47,403 bases of DNA from Prevotellaceae bacterium. GTDB taxonomy: Bacteria > Bacteroidota > Bacteroidia > Bacteroidales > Bacteroidaceae. Shown in pieces: positions 8,367-16,823 of this stretch. A program made the translations under genes and the position numbers. The notes beneath the pieces are model-generated. The model was given only the letters and a program-made list of their open reading frames with translations, made no database searches and was not told the origin of the DNA. The stretch spans positions 1 to 47,403 of the forward strand of contig JABZLB010000020.1 in NCBI GenBank assembly GCA_015256945.1, given 5' to 3'. The first letter of the stretch is position 1, and every line of letters starts with the position of its first letter.

Positions 8367-11237
8367 ATGGAAGATAAATTTATTGAGGTTAAGGGCGCAA
8401 AGGTCAATAACCTTAAAAATATAAATGTAAACATACCCCGTAATAAACTTATTGTTATAACTGGTGTTTCAGGTTCTGGTAAGTCGTCTCTGGCCTTCGA
8501 TACACTGTATGCCGAGGGGCAGCGCCGTTATGTCGAAAGCCTTTCGAGCTATGCACGCCAGTTCCTTGGGCGCATGAGTAAGCCCGAATGCGATTTTATC
8601 AAAGGTCTTCCTCCTGCTATTGCCATCGAACAAAAAGTTATTTCGCGTAATCCTCGTTCAACCGTTGGCACATCTACTGAGATATATGAATATCTCCGTA
8701 TGTTGTATTCACGCATAGGACACACCATATCTCCCGTATCAGGACAGGAGGTTAGGAAACATTCTACGGAAGATATTCTTCACAAAGTAATGGAATTTGG
8801 CGAGGGAACAATGTTTATGATTCTGTCGCCTTTTCATGTTATCACCGGCCGGACAGCCGAAAAACAGTTAGAGATGTACCTGCAAGAAGGCTACACCCGC
8901 GTCATGTATGGTAGTGAAATTATTCGTATTGAGGATCTGTTAAGTGCGTCCGATGATAAACATGCTTCGCTTTTGTCAGACATTACCCGCCATATTATAT
9001 CTGCCTATTTGGTTATTGACCGTTTACGTGTCTCCAAAGAGAAAGACGATATAGCACGATTAATTGATTCTGCCGAATCGGCAATGTACGAAGGCGACGG
9101 CTCATGCCGTCTTGTTTTCTTGCCTTCTAACCTGTCGTTCGACTTTTCTTCACGATTTGAAGCCGACGGAATTACTTTCGAAGAACCCAATGATAATATG
9201 TTCTCTTTTAACTCACCTATGGGAGCTTGTCCCGTATGCGAGGGATTTGGCAGCGTTATTGGCATCGACGAAAAGTTGGTAATCCCCAACTCTACCCTCT
9301 CTGTCTACGACGGATGCGTACAGTGTTGGCACGGCGATAAGATGAAAACATGGCAGGATGAGTTCTGCAGAAGAGCGAAAAATGATAATTTTCCTATCTT
9401 CACACCGTACTATGAGCTAACTCAAGAGCAAAAAAACATACTGTGGCATGGGCTTCCTTCTGAACGAAAAAAAGATGAAACGCTTAAAGAAGATGCTGTA
9501 TGTATCGACTCATTCTTTCAGATGGTAAAGGAGAATCAGTACAAAATACAATACCGTGTCATGCTAAGCCGGTATCGTGGTAAGACTATTTGTCCTGCCT
9601 GTCATGGCACACGCCTTAAGAAAGAGGCCACATGGGTTAAGATAAACGGACGCAGTATTACCGACCTTGTAGAAATACCCATAGGCAATTTAAAGGAATG
9701 GTTTGATCATCTGGAACTTAATGAACACGAGAAAGAGATTAGCAAACTGCTGCTTATTGAAATAAAGACGCGCCTGAACTTTCTTTGTGAGGTTGGCTTA
9801 CAATACTTAACACTTAACCGTCAAAGCAATACGCTTTCAGGAGGTGAAAGTCAACGTATAAACCTTACGACGTCATTGGGTTCGTCTCTCGTGGGTAGTC
9901 TTTATATCTTAGACGAGCCAAGTATCGGCCTGCACAGCCGCGACACCGACCGATTGATACACGTTCTGCGCGAACTTCAGGCTTTGGGCAATACGGTTAT
10001 TGTTGTTGAGCACGACGAAGAGATAATGAAAGCTGCCAACTGGCTGATTGATATTGGTCCTGATGCAGGCACAAACGGAGGTGAAGTAGTATACCAGGGG
10101 GCTGTTCCTGAACAATTAAGCCAGAAGCATTCCGACAAGGAGGAACTTCTTCAACGCTATCCACGCAGTTATACCATCAGGTATCTTACCCATGCTGAGC
10201 AAATACCCGTTCCCTCTTCACGACGCAGCTGGAACAAGTCGATAACGTTAAAGGGCTGTCGTATGAATAATTTAAAGGGTATTACAGCACAGTTCCCACT
10301 CAATGTAATGACGGTAGTAACCGGTGTTTCAGGTTCAGGAAAGTCGAGTTTAGTAAAGGGAACGCTTTTCCCGGTGCTTAAACGCCGTTTGGATGAGGTT
10401 GCTGACGCACCGGGAGAATTTCTTTCTCTCGACGGCAATTGGACGGATATTAAACATGTCGAGTTCGTCGACCAGAACCCTATCGGTAAGAGTACGCGGT
10501 CCAATCCGGCCACATACCTCAAGGCTTACGACACAATTCGCCAGCTTTATGCCGAACAACCTCTGTCAAAACAACTTGGATTCACTCCGCAATACTTTTC
10601 ATTTAACGCCGATGGCGGCAGATGTGAAGAGTGTAAAGGCGCTGGTTTTATTACAGTTGAGATGCAGTTTATGGCCGATCTTACCTTAGAGTGTGAGGCA
10701 TGTCACGGTAAACGATTCAAGAAAGAGATATTGGACGTGCGCTTTGAGGGAAAAAATATCAACGATATATTGGATATGACCGTTTCAGAAGCGGTTGACT
10801 TCTTCAGCCGTTACGACCAAAAGGCTATCGTAAACCGCCTGAAACCTTTAGAGGATGTAGGCCTGGGCTATATCAAGCTCGGCCAGAACTCGTCTACTTT
10901 GTCGGGTGGAGAAAACCAGCGTGTGAAGTTAGCCTTCTTCATCGGGCAGGAAAAGCAGGAACCTACACTATTTATTTTTGACGAGCCTACAACAGGACTT
11001 CATTTCCATGACATCAGCAGGCTGCTTAAAGCATTCCATGCTCTCATTGAACGTGGCCACACAGTGCTTGTCATTGAGCACAATCTGGATGTGATAAAAT
11101 GTGCTGACTGGATTATCGATCTTGGCCCAGAGGGAGGAAATCGTGGTGGTAACATTGTGTGTACAGGCACTCCTGAAGAGATCATAAAGTGCAAAGACAG
11201 TATAACTTCTAAGTATTTAAAAGATAAGTTATTATGA
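8367..11237 (+). CDS. uvrA: UvrA-type excinuclease ATPase, zinc-site variant paralog
   Basis: Damage-recognition ATPase of nucleotide excision repair or a close paralog, 956 residues. Two ABC modules are complete: Walker A GVSGSGKS at residues 33-40 and again at 653-660, signatures LSGGESQR near 490 and LSGGENQR near 844, Walker B LDEPSIGLH and FDEPTTGLH. The C-terminal zinc module is intact (CEECKGAG, then CEACHGKR). In the N-terminal half the first CxxC of the insertion-domain zinc site is gone (segment SSRFEADGITFEE) while the second remains (GACPVCEGFG), and the usual PVCG after the UvrB-binding segment reads PVSG. Bacteroidetes often carry a second UvrA like this, so a canonical copy probably exists elsewhere. 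Its stop overlaps the next gene's start (ATGA). Confidence 0.9.
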   Translation: MEDKFIEVKGAKVNNLKNINVNIPRNKLIVITGVSGSGKSSLAFDTLYAEGQRRYVESLSSYARQFLGRMSKPECDFIKGLPPAIAIEQKVISRNPRSTVGTSTEIYEYLRMLYSRIGHTISPVSGQEVRKHSTEDILHKVMEFGEGTMFMILSPFHVITGRTAEKQLEMYLQEGYTRVMYGSEIIRIEDLLSASDDKHASLLSDITRHIISAYLVIDRLRVSKEKDDIARLIDSAESAMYEGDGSCRLVFLPSNLSFDFSSRFEADGITFEEPNDNMFSFNSPMGACPVCEGFGSVIGIDEKLVIPNSTLSVYDGCVQCWHGDKMKTWQDEFCRRAKNDNFPIFTPYYELTQEQKNILWHGLPSERKKDETLKEDAVCIDSFFQMVKENQYKIQYRVMLSRYRGKTICPACHGTRLKKEATWVKINGRSITDLVEIPIGNLKEWFDHLELNEHEKEISKLLLIEIKTRLNFLCEVGLQYLTLNRQSNTLSGGESQRINLTTSLGSSLVGSLYILDEPSIGLHSRDTDRLIHVLRELQALGNTVIVVEHDEEIMKAANWLIDIGPDAGTNGGEVVYQGAVPEQLSQKHSDKEELLQRYPRSYTIRYLTHAEQIPVPSSRRSWNKSITLKGCRMNNLKGITAQFPLNVMTVVTGVSGSGKSSLVKGTLFPVLKRRLDEVADAPGEFLSLDGNWTDIKHVEFVDQNPIGKSTRSNPATYLKAYDTIRQLYAEQPLSKQLGFTPQYFSFNADGGRCEECKGAGFITVEMQFMADLTLECEACHGKRFKKEILDVRFEGKNINDILDMTVSEAVDFFSRYDQKAIVNRLKPLEDVGLGYIKLGQNSSTLSGGENQRVKLAFFIGQEKQEPTLFIFDEPTTGLHFHDISRLLKAFHALIERGHTVLVIEHNLDVIKCADWIIDLGPEGGNRGGNIVCTGTPEEIIKCKDSITSKYLKDKLL

Positions 11238-12112
11238 TTTCTATATTAATCCCTACCTTTAACGATGACTGTCGCGGACTTGCAGGCTCAATCATGGCGC
11301 AAGCCGAGGCCATCAACGGCCTCGAATGGGAGATTGTGATAGGCGATGATGCCTCTACCAATACGGCTCTTGTTGAGAGCCTTAGCCAGCTCAATAAGTT
11401 AGAAGGCTTTCATTATATCAGGTGCAATACAAACTTAGGGCGCAGCGCAATAAGGAATTTCCTTGCACAACAAGCCCGTGGAGAGTGGCTGCTTTTTGTT
11501 GATGCCCATCGTGTTATGGTAAGTAACGACTACCTTAAAGCATACATTAGTGCCGCCCAAAACGCTCAGGTTATATGTGGTGGACATCAGGCTCTCAAGG
11601 GCCCTGACGGCAATTTGCGCTACCTTTACGAGCATGAAGCTGAACGTAACAACAGTGCAAGCTTAAGGGCCAAGCATCCATACCAGAGCTTTAATGCTTC
11701 AAACTTCATGATTCGGCGTGATATTTTTATGCAGCACCAGTTTGATACCCGCCTCCATAAGTACGGTTACGAAGATGTTTTACTGGGCAGAGAGCTGGCT
11801 CTTGCAGGCATTCCCATCACACATATCGATGCGCCCACGGGGTATATAGAATATGAAAGCAATGCGAATTTTGTGGAAAAGACCGAGCAGGCCATGGAAA
11901 ATCTGTATGCTCTGCGCAGCAGTTTGCAGGGCTATTCTTCTGTTTTGGCAACAGCCAATCGCATACAGGGTAATCCGTTGGGCTTTATTTTCCGTAAAAT
12001 ATTCCAGTGGAGACGCAACGCCTGGAAAACTAATCTTTTGTCGAAAAAGCCCAGTCTTTTTATCTTTAAACTGTACAAGTTAGGCTATTACATGCAACTT
12101 ACACAGGCATAA
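11234..12112 (+). CDS. family 2 glycosyltransferase
   Basis: A 292-residue GT-A fold glycosyltransferase, expected to transfer a sugar from a nucleotide donor at the cytoplasmic membrane. It opens with the GT2 strand MISILIPTFNDD, followed by IVIGDDAST and the metal-site segment LLFVDAHRVM, where DAH takes the place of DxD. The YGYEDVLLGRELALAG segment resembles the acceptor-side GYED motif of the family. The start overlaps the uvrA stop by 4 bases, so it is translationally coupled to a repair gene although it belongs by function to the glycan genes downstream. Substrate unknown. Confidence 0.88.
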   Translation: MISILIPTFNDDCRGLAGSIMAQAEAINGLEWEIVIGDDASTNTALVESLSQLNKLEGFHYIRCNTNLGRSAIRNFLAQQARGEWLLFVDAHRVMVSNDYLKAYISAAQNAQVICGGHQALKGPDGNLRYLYEHEAERNNSASLRAKHPYQSFNASNFMIRRDIFMQHQFDTRLHKYGYEDVLLGRELALAGIPITHIDAPTGYIEYESNANFVEKTEQAMENLYALRSSLQGYSSVLATANRIQGNPLGFIFRKIFQWRRNAWKTNLLSKKPSLFIFKLYKLGYYMQLTQA

Positions 12113-12338
12113 AGGCCTTTTGTTGCTGCTTACATTGCATATTGCTACCCTCTTTATGCTGTAACGCTCATTGTTCGACGGCCGTCGTATGCGCTGCTGA
12201 CGACCGTCGAACAATGGGTGTGACGGCCATCATACGCGCTGCTGACGGCCGTCGAACGATGACCATAAGCACGTAACAACGACAGACGTCCCCTGTAAAG
12301 GGAGCAGCAAATAACAATAAAGAAAGAATGATAAGAGG
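12113..12338. other. convergent intergenic region holding GC-rich palindromic repeats
   Basis: Between two converging glycosyltransferase genes. No ORF. The middle is filled by the palindromic repeat described separately (12169-12253). A weak hairpin (tccc/ggga, about 12289-12303) follows; no clear T-run terminator was found. Confidence 0.7.
12169..12253. repeat. GC-rich palindromic repeat, locus A
   Basis: Arm 12169-12186 (CATTGTTCGACGGCCGTC) pairs with 12199-12216 with one mismatch over 18 bases. A second unit follows: GACGGCC at 12222-12228 pairs with GGCCGTC at 12247-12253. The unit GCGCTGCTGACGGCCG (12236-12251; variant at 12191-12206) recurs exactly at 37972-37987 in the other intergenic site. 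The core GACGGCCGTC is itself a perfect palindrome. It behaves like a REP-type interspersed element; function unknown. Confidence 0.8.
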
Positions 12339-13340
12339 CTAAAACTTACGGCGTATGCCCAATTTTTTAAGTGTGAAATATAAGTTTTCCTCTAACCTGA
12401 AAAGCAGCCAGAACGGCCTGAAGGGCATATAGCCAAACTTAAACCGATAACGTACCGACAGCCTTTTGGTTTCAACAGAACACCATGCTTCTTTAATCTT
12501 CATCAAACCGTTATCCGATTCGTTATCAGATAAATCGCGATGATGGTTAAACCAAAACTGATATACATCAACAATTATAAGCCATCGGTGATTTTCATAA
12601 ATGTCCAGTATCTCCTCCGGTGCGTTTAACTGTATGAGTTTGCGCTTCATAGCGTCGGCAGCTGTCAGGTAATCGAAGCGTCGCGACGTTATCTGGTGGC
12701 TCACACTACCGGTATGTTGCCGGTAATAATAAATGCCATTGCAACACCTTACTTCTTTCGATGCAAGATAATGCAAACGTGTGGTGTTGTCGTCGCTGTA
12801 AGCACGGGCCGACTCATCATACGGAAACCTGTGGTGAATATCAGCTCTTACCAGATAGATGCCGTGGATTTTCCAGGTCAACGATTGAACAAACGCCTCC
12901 TCACCCTGCAATACGGCAAACGGTTTCATGGGATAAGGCTTGCGGCTTCCGTCAGGATAAACATAAACCGTATGCAGCAATACACATCCCGTTCCAGGGT
13001 TTTGGTCGAAAGTTTTGTACGCCTCCTGCAGGCAATCGGGCGATAACCAATCGTCGCTGTCAACAAAGCCAATATAACGTCCCTTTGCCTTCTCTAAACC
13101 AACATTACGTGCATGGGCCTGCCCCATATTATTATTGAGGTGTATTACTTCAATTCTGTTGTCACGAAGAGCATAGTTTTGCAGGATGTCCAGGGAACAA
13201 TCGGTAGATGCATCGTCAATACAGATAATCTGAATATCGTGTAATGTTTGCCCTATCAGCGAATCGAGACAAGCCGAAAGGTATTTTCCGGCATTGTAAA
13301 CAGCCACTAAAAGCGAGAATTTACAGGAAGACGACGTCAT
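12339..13340 (-). CDS. family 2 glycosyltransferase
   Basis: A 333-residue GT2 enzyme. The N-terminal half is canonical: FSLLVAVYNAGKYLSACLDS, then IICIDDASTD, ARNVGLEKAKGRYIGF and the metal-binding VDSDDWLS. The C-terminal half (about residues 200-333) is basic and poorly conserved, ending FTLKKLGIRRKF, consistent with a membrane-associated tail. It lies 3 bases after the flippase gene on the same strand, so the two are co-transcribed and probably serve the same glycan. Acceptor and donor cannot be read from sequence. Confidence 0.92.
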   Translation of the reverse strand: MTSSSCKFSLLVAVYNAGKYLSACLDSLIGQTLHDIQIICIDDASTDCSLDILQNYALRDNRIEVIHLNNNMGQAHARNVGLEKAKGRYIGFVDSDDWLSPDCLQEAYKTFDQNPGTGCVLLHTVYVYPDGSRKPYPMKPFAVLQGEEAFVQSLTWKIHGIYLVRADIHHRFPYDESARAYSDDNTTRLHYLASKEVRCCNGIYYYRQHTGSVSHQITSRRFDYLTAADAMKRKLIQLNAPEEILDIYENHRWLIIVDVYQFWFNHHRDLSDNESDNGLMKIKEAWCSVETKRLSVRYRFKFGYMPFRPFWLLFRLEENLYFTLKKLGIRRKF

Positions 13341-13343
13341 AGA

Positions 13344-14837
13344 TTATTTTTTAACTATACCGGTAAATTTATGTACAAGCGAGTTCCATAAATGGGTTTT
13401 CGAATGGATTATACGCAGTGACAACACCAAAGAAAGCAATCCTAACGCCATACCTATGGCCCAATATACAGGTCCCTTCAGCGTATAGCCCAATACAACA
13501 GTAGCTATACCAACGGGAATTTGTACCAAAGCATACAATTTAACAGACGCTGAGAGCACAAAACCATATTTAAACCAGGTGTACACAACAACAATAAAGA
13601 AATTGACAGCCACGGCAATCATCAGTCCATAGCCTGTACCTGTTAATCCGTAAATATCATAAAACACAATAATAAGCACCGCTGCCATGACATCATATAC
13701 CAGTTCCAACACAAGATATGTGCGCGAATCGCCACGCGACAGGGCTATATACTCCATGGGAAGTGACAAGGCACGGAAATACATGGCAATGATAGTGGCC
13801 TTCATCATGCCCATAACGGGTAGAAACTTGCCACTGTAAAGCAAGGGCAGTAAAACAGGAAGTCCCATGATGAAGAAAACAAGCATGGGAGCTACAAGCA
13901 GCAGCGACACTTCCATTTGATGGTTTACCACCTGGTTTAATCCTTTCCCCAGCTGGTGTATACCTGATAATCGTGGAAAATAATCGGTTTCCATAGCTGA
14001 GAAAACCATACCTGTATAGGTCATCGTCATCATGTAACCGGCATTAAACAAGCCTACGGTTGAAAGGTCGCCCGACTGATTAAGGAATGAGCGTATGACG
14101 AAATCGCTGCCACTTCCAAACATACCGGCGATTACAAAAGCTATACCCAGACGTATCATCGGGCTGCCCTCGCGTAATACTGCTGCCGATAACTGTATTC
14201 GTGGAGGGCACAAACGCCATGAATAGCCAATGGTAAGCACGCATTGTAACAGCGCAATGATAATCAGAGACGGCACAATACCCGTTTCGCCCATGATGTA
14301 ATATACCGGAGTTGTAATAACAAGCGCCAGCACAACATTGAGCAGCGAAATGACGGCAAGGCTGCGAAGGCGGCGCAAGCCTTTGAGAATAGCGGCCTCA
14401 CCACCTGTAATTGCACTCAGGGCTACAACGGGAGAGAGCAGAATATAGTGTAGTGTGTGGTTGCCCCAGCTAAACGACCATTTGTTCAACAGAGGGCTAA
14501 GCAGCATACAAACCATCATACCCAGCACGGCAGTAGCCAGGCTCCATGAGCGTATTATCTTTATTTGGTGCGCCATCAACACTTCATTGCCTTCGTCATA
14601 GGCCAGTGAAATATTCTTGACGGCGCTCATGGATATGCCGAAATTTGTTGAATCGGAAATAAGTTTTGTAGAGGAATTGAAGAGAGAAAGCAAGCCCATT
14701 CCTGAAGGTCCCAGAATAATGGCTACAAGTTTATTGCGCGCGATGCCTGCAAGAATGCTTAAACCCTGCACACTTCCAAAAAGTGCCGTATACTTAAGAA
14801 TATGTAAATAGGAGCTGTCCTTTTCTGTTTCGTTCAT
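13344..14837 (-). CDS. Wzx-like polysaccharide flippase
   Basis: A MOP-superfamily membrane protein of 497 residues from the start chosen here (ATG 14837, MNETEKDSSYLHILKYTALF); Met codons at 14855 and 14885 give 6 or 16 extra residues. It begins with the typical TALFGSVQGLSILAGIARNKLVAIILGP region and has about 12-14 hydrophobic helices spread along the length. Such proteins move undecaprenyl-linked glycans to the periplasmic face. It is co-transcribed with the following GT2 gene and surrounded by further glycosyltransferases, which supports a role in export of a surface oligosaccharide. No polymerase (Wzy) is in the window. Confidence 0.87.
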   Translation of the reverse strand: MNETEKDSSYLHILKYTALFGSVQGLSILAGIARNKLVAIILGPSGMGLLSLFNSSTKLISDSTNFGISMSAVKNISLAYDEGNEVLMAHQIKIIRSWSLATAVLGMMVCMLLSPLLNKWSFSWGNHTLHYILLSPVVALSAITGGEAAILKGLRRLRSLAVISLLNVVLALVITTPVYYIMGETGIVPSLIIIALLQCVLTIGYSWRLCPPRIQLSAAVLREGSPMIRLGIAFVIAGMFGSGSDFVIRSFLNQSGDLSTVGLFNAGYMMTMTYTGMVFSAMETDYFPRLSGIHQLGKGLNQVVNHQMEVSLLLVAPMLVFFIMGLPVLLPLLYSGKFLPVMGMMKATIIAMYFRALSLPMEYIALSRGDSRTYLVLELVYDVMAAVLIIVFYDIYGLTGTGYGLMIAVAVNFFIVVVYTWFKYGFVLSASVKLYALVQIPVGIATVVLGYTLKGPVYWAIGMALGLLSLVLSLRIIHSKTHLWNSLVHKFTGIVKK

Positions 14838-14902
14838 CAAAAATTTAACGCTCATATATATTCTTTTATTGTTTCTAACAAGCACCTTTACATCAAAATA
14901 GT

Positions 14903-14910
14903 TATCTTTG
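14903..14910 (+). promoter_or_regulatory. TATCTTTG element immediately before a start codon
   Basis: A perfect TAnnTTTG ends only 5 bases before the ATG at 14916. If used as promoter, transcription would begin at or within a base or two of the start codon, giving a leaderless or nearly leaderless mRNA. No good -33 TTTG at the ideal distance. Confidence 0.55.
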
Positions 14911-14915
14911 CAGGT

Positions 14916-15878
14916 ATGAGACTAAGCATTATTATACCAGTATATCAGGTTAAGCACACGCTTGCACGCTGCCTGGACAGTATTGTGAAGCAGAGTTTCC
15001 GCGATTGGCAGGCCATATTGGTTGATGATGGTTCAACAGATGGCAGTAGCAGCATCTGCGATACGTATGCCGAGCACGACCCTCGCATACAAGTTATACA
15101 CCTTAAACGCAACAAAGGGTTAAGCGCGGCGCGCAATGCAGGTATTGATAAGGCCAAAGCCGAATATATTACATTTATAGACAGCGACGACTTTATTGCA
15201 GACGACACGCTGAAAATGCTCATGGAGACACTTGCCGTACATCCCGATTACGACATGATTGAATATGCGGTGCTGGAGTATTTTGGTTCAAAACATCCCC
15301 ACCGACTGCAATTCTTTACGAAAGAGTATACCGATATGACCGAATATTGGTTACAATGTAAGGCATACCGTCACACGTATGTGTGGAACAAGATATACAG
15401 AAGGGAACTGTTTAATCATGTGCGATTTCCTGTGGGCATGACCTTTGAAGACTGTCTTACAATGCCCCTGATATTAAAAAACTGCCGTCGGGTAGCTACG
15501 ACAGGAGCAGGATTATACTACTATTGTGAAAATAAGAACGGGATAACCCAACGTGCAACGGCTGCCGATTTGAGCTGTATGCTGCTGGCTCATGTAAGAA
15601 CCATCAATAATATTGAAAAGGAATTGGATAAAACGGGGACGCGACAGAAATGGAATAACGATATGGCAGCATACTATGCACACGTGCTGAATATCCAGTT
15701 TGATGTATACGACAAGTCGGGTTGTTTCTTCGTGAACAGTCGTAAAGGAAATAAAGTGCATACCCATTACCGCTTCCCCATACTGCCTTACCGCAATACC
15801 TTTAAACTAAAATTATTACATCTCATAGGAATAAAGTGCTTATGCTCGCTCCACAGAATCATCAGACACCTCTTATAA
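14916..15878 (+). CDS. family 2 glycosyltransferase
   Basis: A 320-residue GT2 enzyme with all N-terminal hallmarks: MRLSIIIPVYQVKHTLARCL, AILVDDGSTDGS, LSAARNAGIDKAKAEYITF and IDSDDF as metal-binding DxD. A middle segment with VWNKIYRRELF followed by FEDCLTMPLIL resembles the acceptor region of capsule and LPS glycosyltransferases of this family. First gene of a plus-strand run of three glycosyltransferases, divergent from the flippase gene; its end overlaps the next gene by 37 bases. Confidence 0.93.
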   Translation: MRLSIIIPVYQVKHTLARCLDSIVKQSFRDWQAILVDDGSTDGSSSICDTYAEHDPRIQVIHLKRNKGLSAARNAGIDKAKAEYITFIDSDDFIADDTLKMLMETLAVHPDYDMIEYAVLEYFGSKHPHRLQFFTKEYTDMTEYWLQCKAYRHTYVWNKIYRRELFNHVRFPVGMTFEDCLTMPLILKNCRRVATTGAGLYYYCENKNGITQRATAADLSCMLLAHVRTINNIEKELDKTGTRQKWNNDMAAYYAHVLNIQFDVYDKSGCFFVNSRKGNKVHTHYRFPILPYRNTFKLKLLHLIGIKCLCSLHRIIRHLL

Positions 15879-16804
15879 GTTTTGTTATTGCCTACTACAA
15901 TTTGCCCGTTGAAATGCTGATACAATGTATTGACAGCATTACGGCATTGTCGCTTAGCAGGGAAGAGCGCGAAATAATTGTTGTAGATGACGGTTCTGAC
16001 CTGTCGCCTTTAAACGATATGACAGGACAAAGAGATGATATAATATATGTGCGACAGCAGAATGGTGGTTTGTCTTCGGCAAGAAACATGGGACTTGCAT
16101 TGGCCAAAGGACAGTATATTCAGCTGATTGATGCTGACGATTATCTGCTTCAGGCACCGTATGAACAATGTCTTGATATTGTAAGATACCATAAGGATGC
16201 CGACATGATACTGCTAAAGGGAACATCACGACATCGTGCTCATATCGACTTTATTTTTGAAGGCCCCGTATCGGGTACCGAATTTATGCAGCAAAACAAC
16301 CTGAAAGGGGCTGCATGGGGGTATATTTTCAAACACGATATTTTAGGAGATTTGCACTTTACGCCAGGTATTTATCATGAAGATGAAGAATTTACACCCC
16401 GCCTTATGCTCAGGGCACATCATGTTTATATAACAACATCTGAGGCCTATTTTTACAGACGCCGCAGCAATTCAATCATGAACAACAGGAAAGATGAGCA
16501 TATTACAAAGCGGCTAAAGGACTTGTTGAATGTAATTATTCACCTGAGGGATATTGCTGCACAATTAAATCAGGAAGAACAAAAGGCATTAAACAGACGC
16601 GTGAGTCAGCTTACAACCGATTATTTATATAATATCATTCACCTCACCCACAGCCGGAAACAACTCGAAAATGCAATAGAGGCTTTGAAAAGTTTACAGC
16701 TTTATCCCCTGCCTGCGATAAACTATAATCGTAAATATACGCTTTTCCGTAAGATGACAGAGACGAAAATAGGCCGGACTATTTTAATAGCGTTAATTAA
16801 ATAA
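15842..16804 (+). CDS. family 2 glycosyltransferase
   Basis: Another GT2 enzyme, 320 residues from the ATG at 15842 (MLAPQNHQTPLISFVIAYYN); a GTG two codons upstream is possible. Hallmarks are FVIAYYNLP, IIVVDDGSD, GGLSSARNMGLALAKGQ and the metal-site LIDADDYLL. It overlaps the previous gene by 37 bases in another frame, implying translational coupling. The segment AAWGYIFKHDIL followed by YHEDEEFTPRLML fits the family's acceptor region. The partner gene downstream starts 20 bases after its stop. Confidence 0.92.
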   Translation: MLAPQNHQTPLISFVIAYYNLPVEMLIQCIDSITALSLSREEREIIVVDDGSDLSPLNDMTGQRDDIIYVRQQNGGLSSARNMGLALAKGQYIQLIDADDYLLQAPYEQCLDIVRYHKDADMILLKGTSRHRAHIDFIFEGPVSGTEFMQQNNLKGAAWGYIFKHDILGDLHFTPGIYHEDEEFTPRLMLRAHHVYITTSEAYFYRRRSNSIMNNRKDEHITKRLKDLLNVIIHLRDIAAQLNQEEQKALNRRVSQLTTDYLYNIIHLTHSRKQLENAIEALKSLQLYPLPAINYNRKYTLFRKMTETKIGRTILIALIK

Positions 16805-16823
16805 CCTGTTTTACTAAGACGAT

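Noticed and set aside
12169..12253. CRISPR array
   Set aside because: Repeat units are palindromic, few, unevenly spaced and without spacer-like unique segments; no cas genes nearby.
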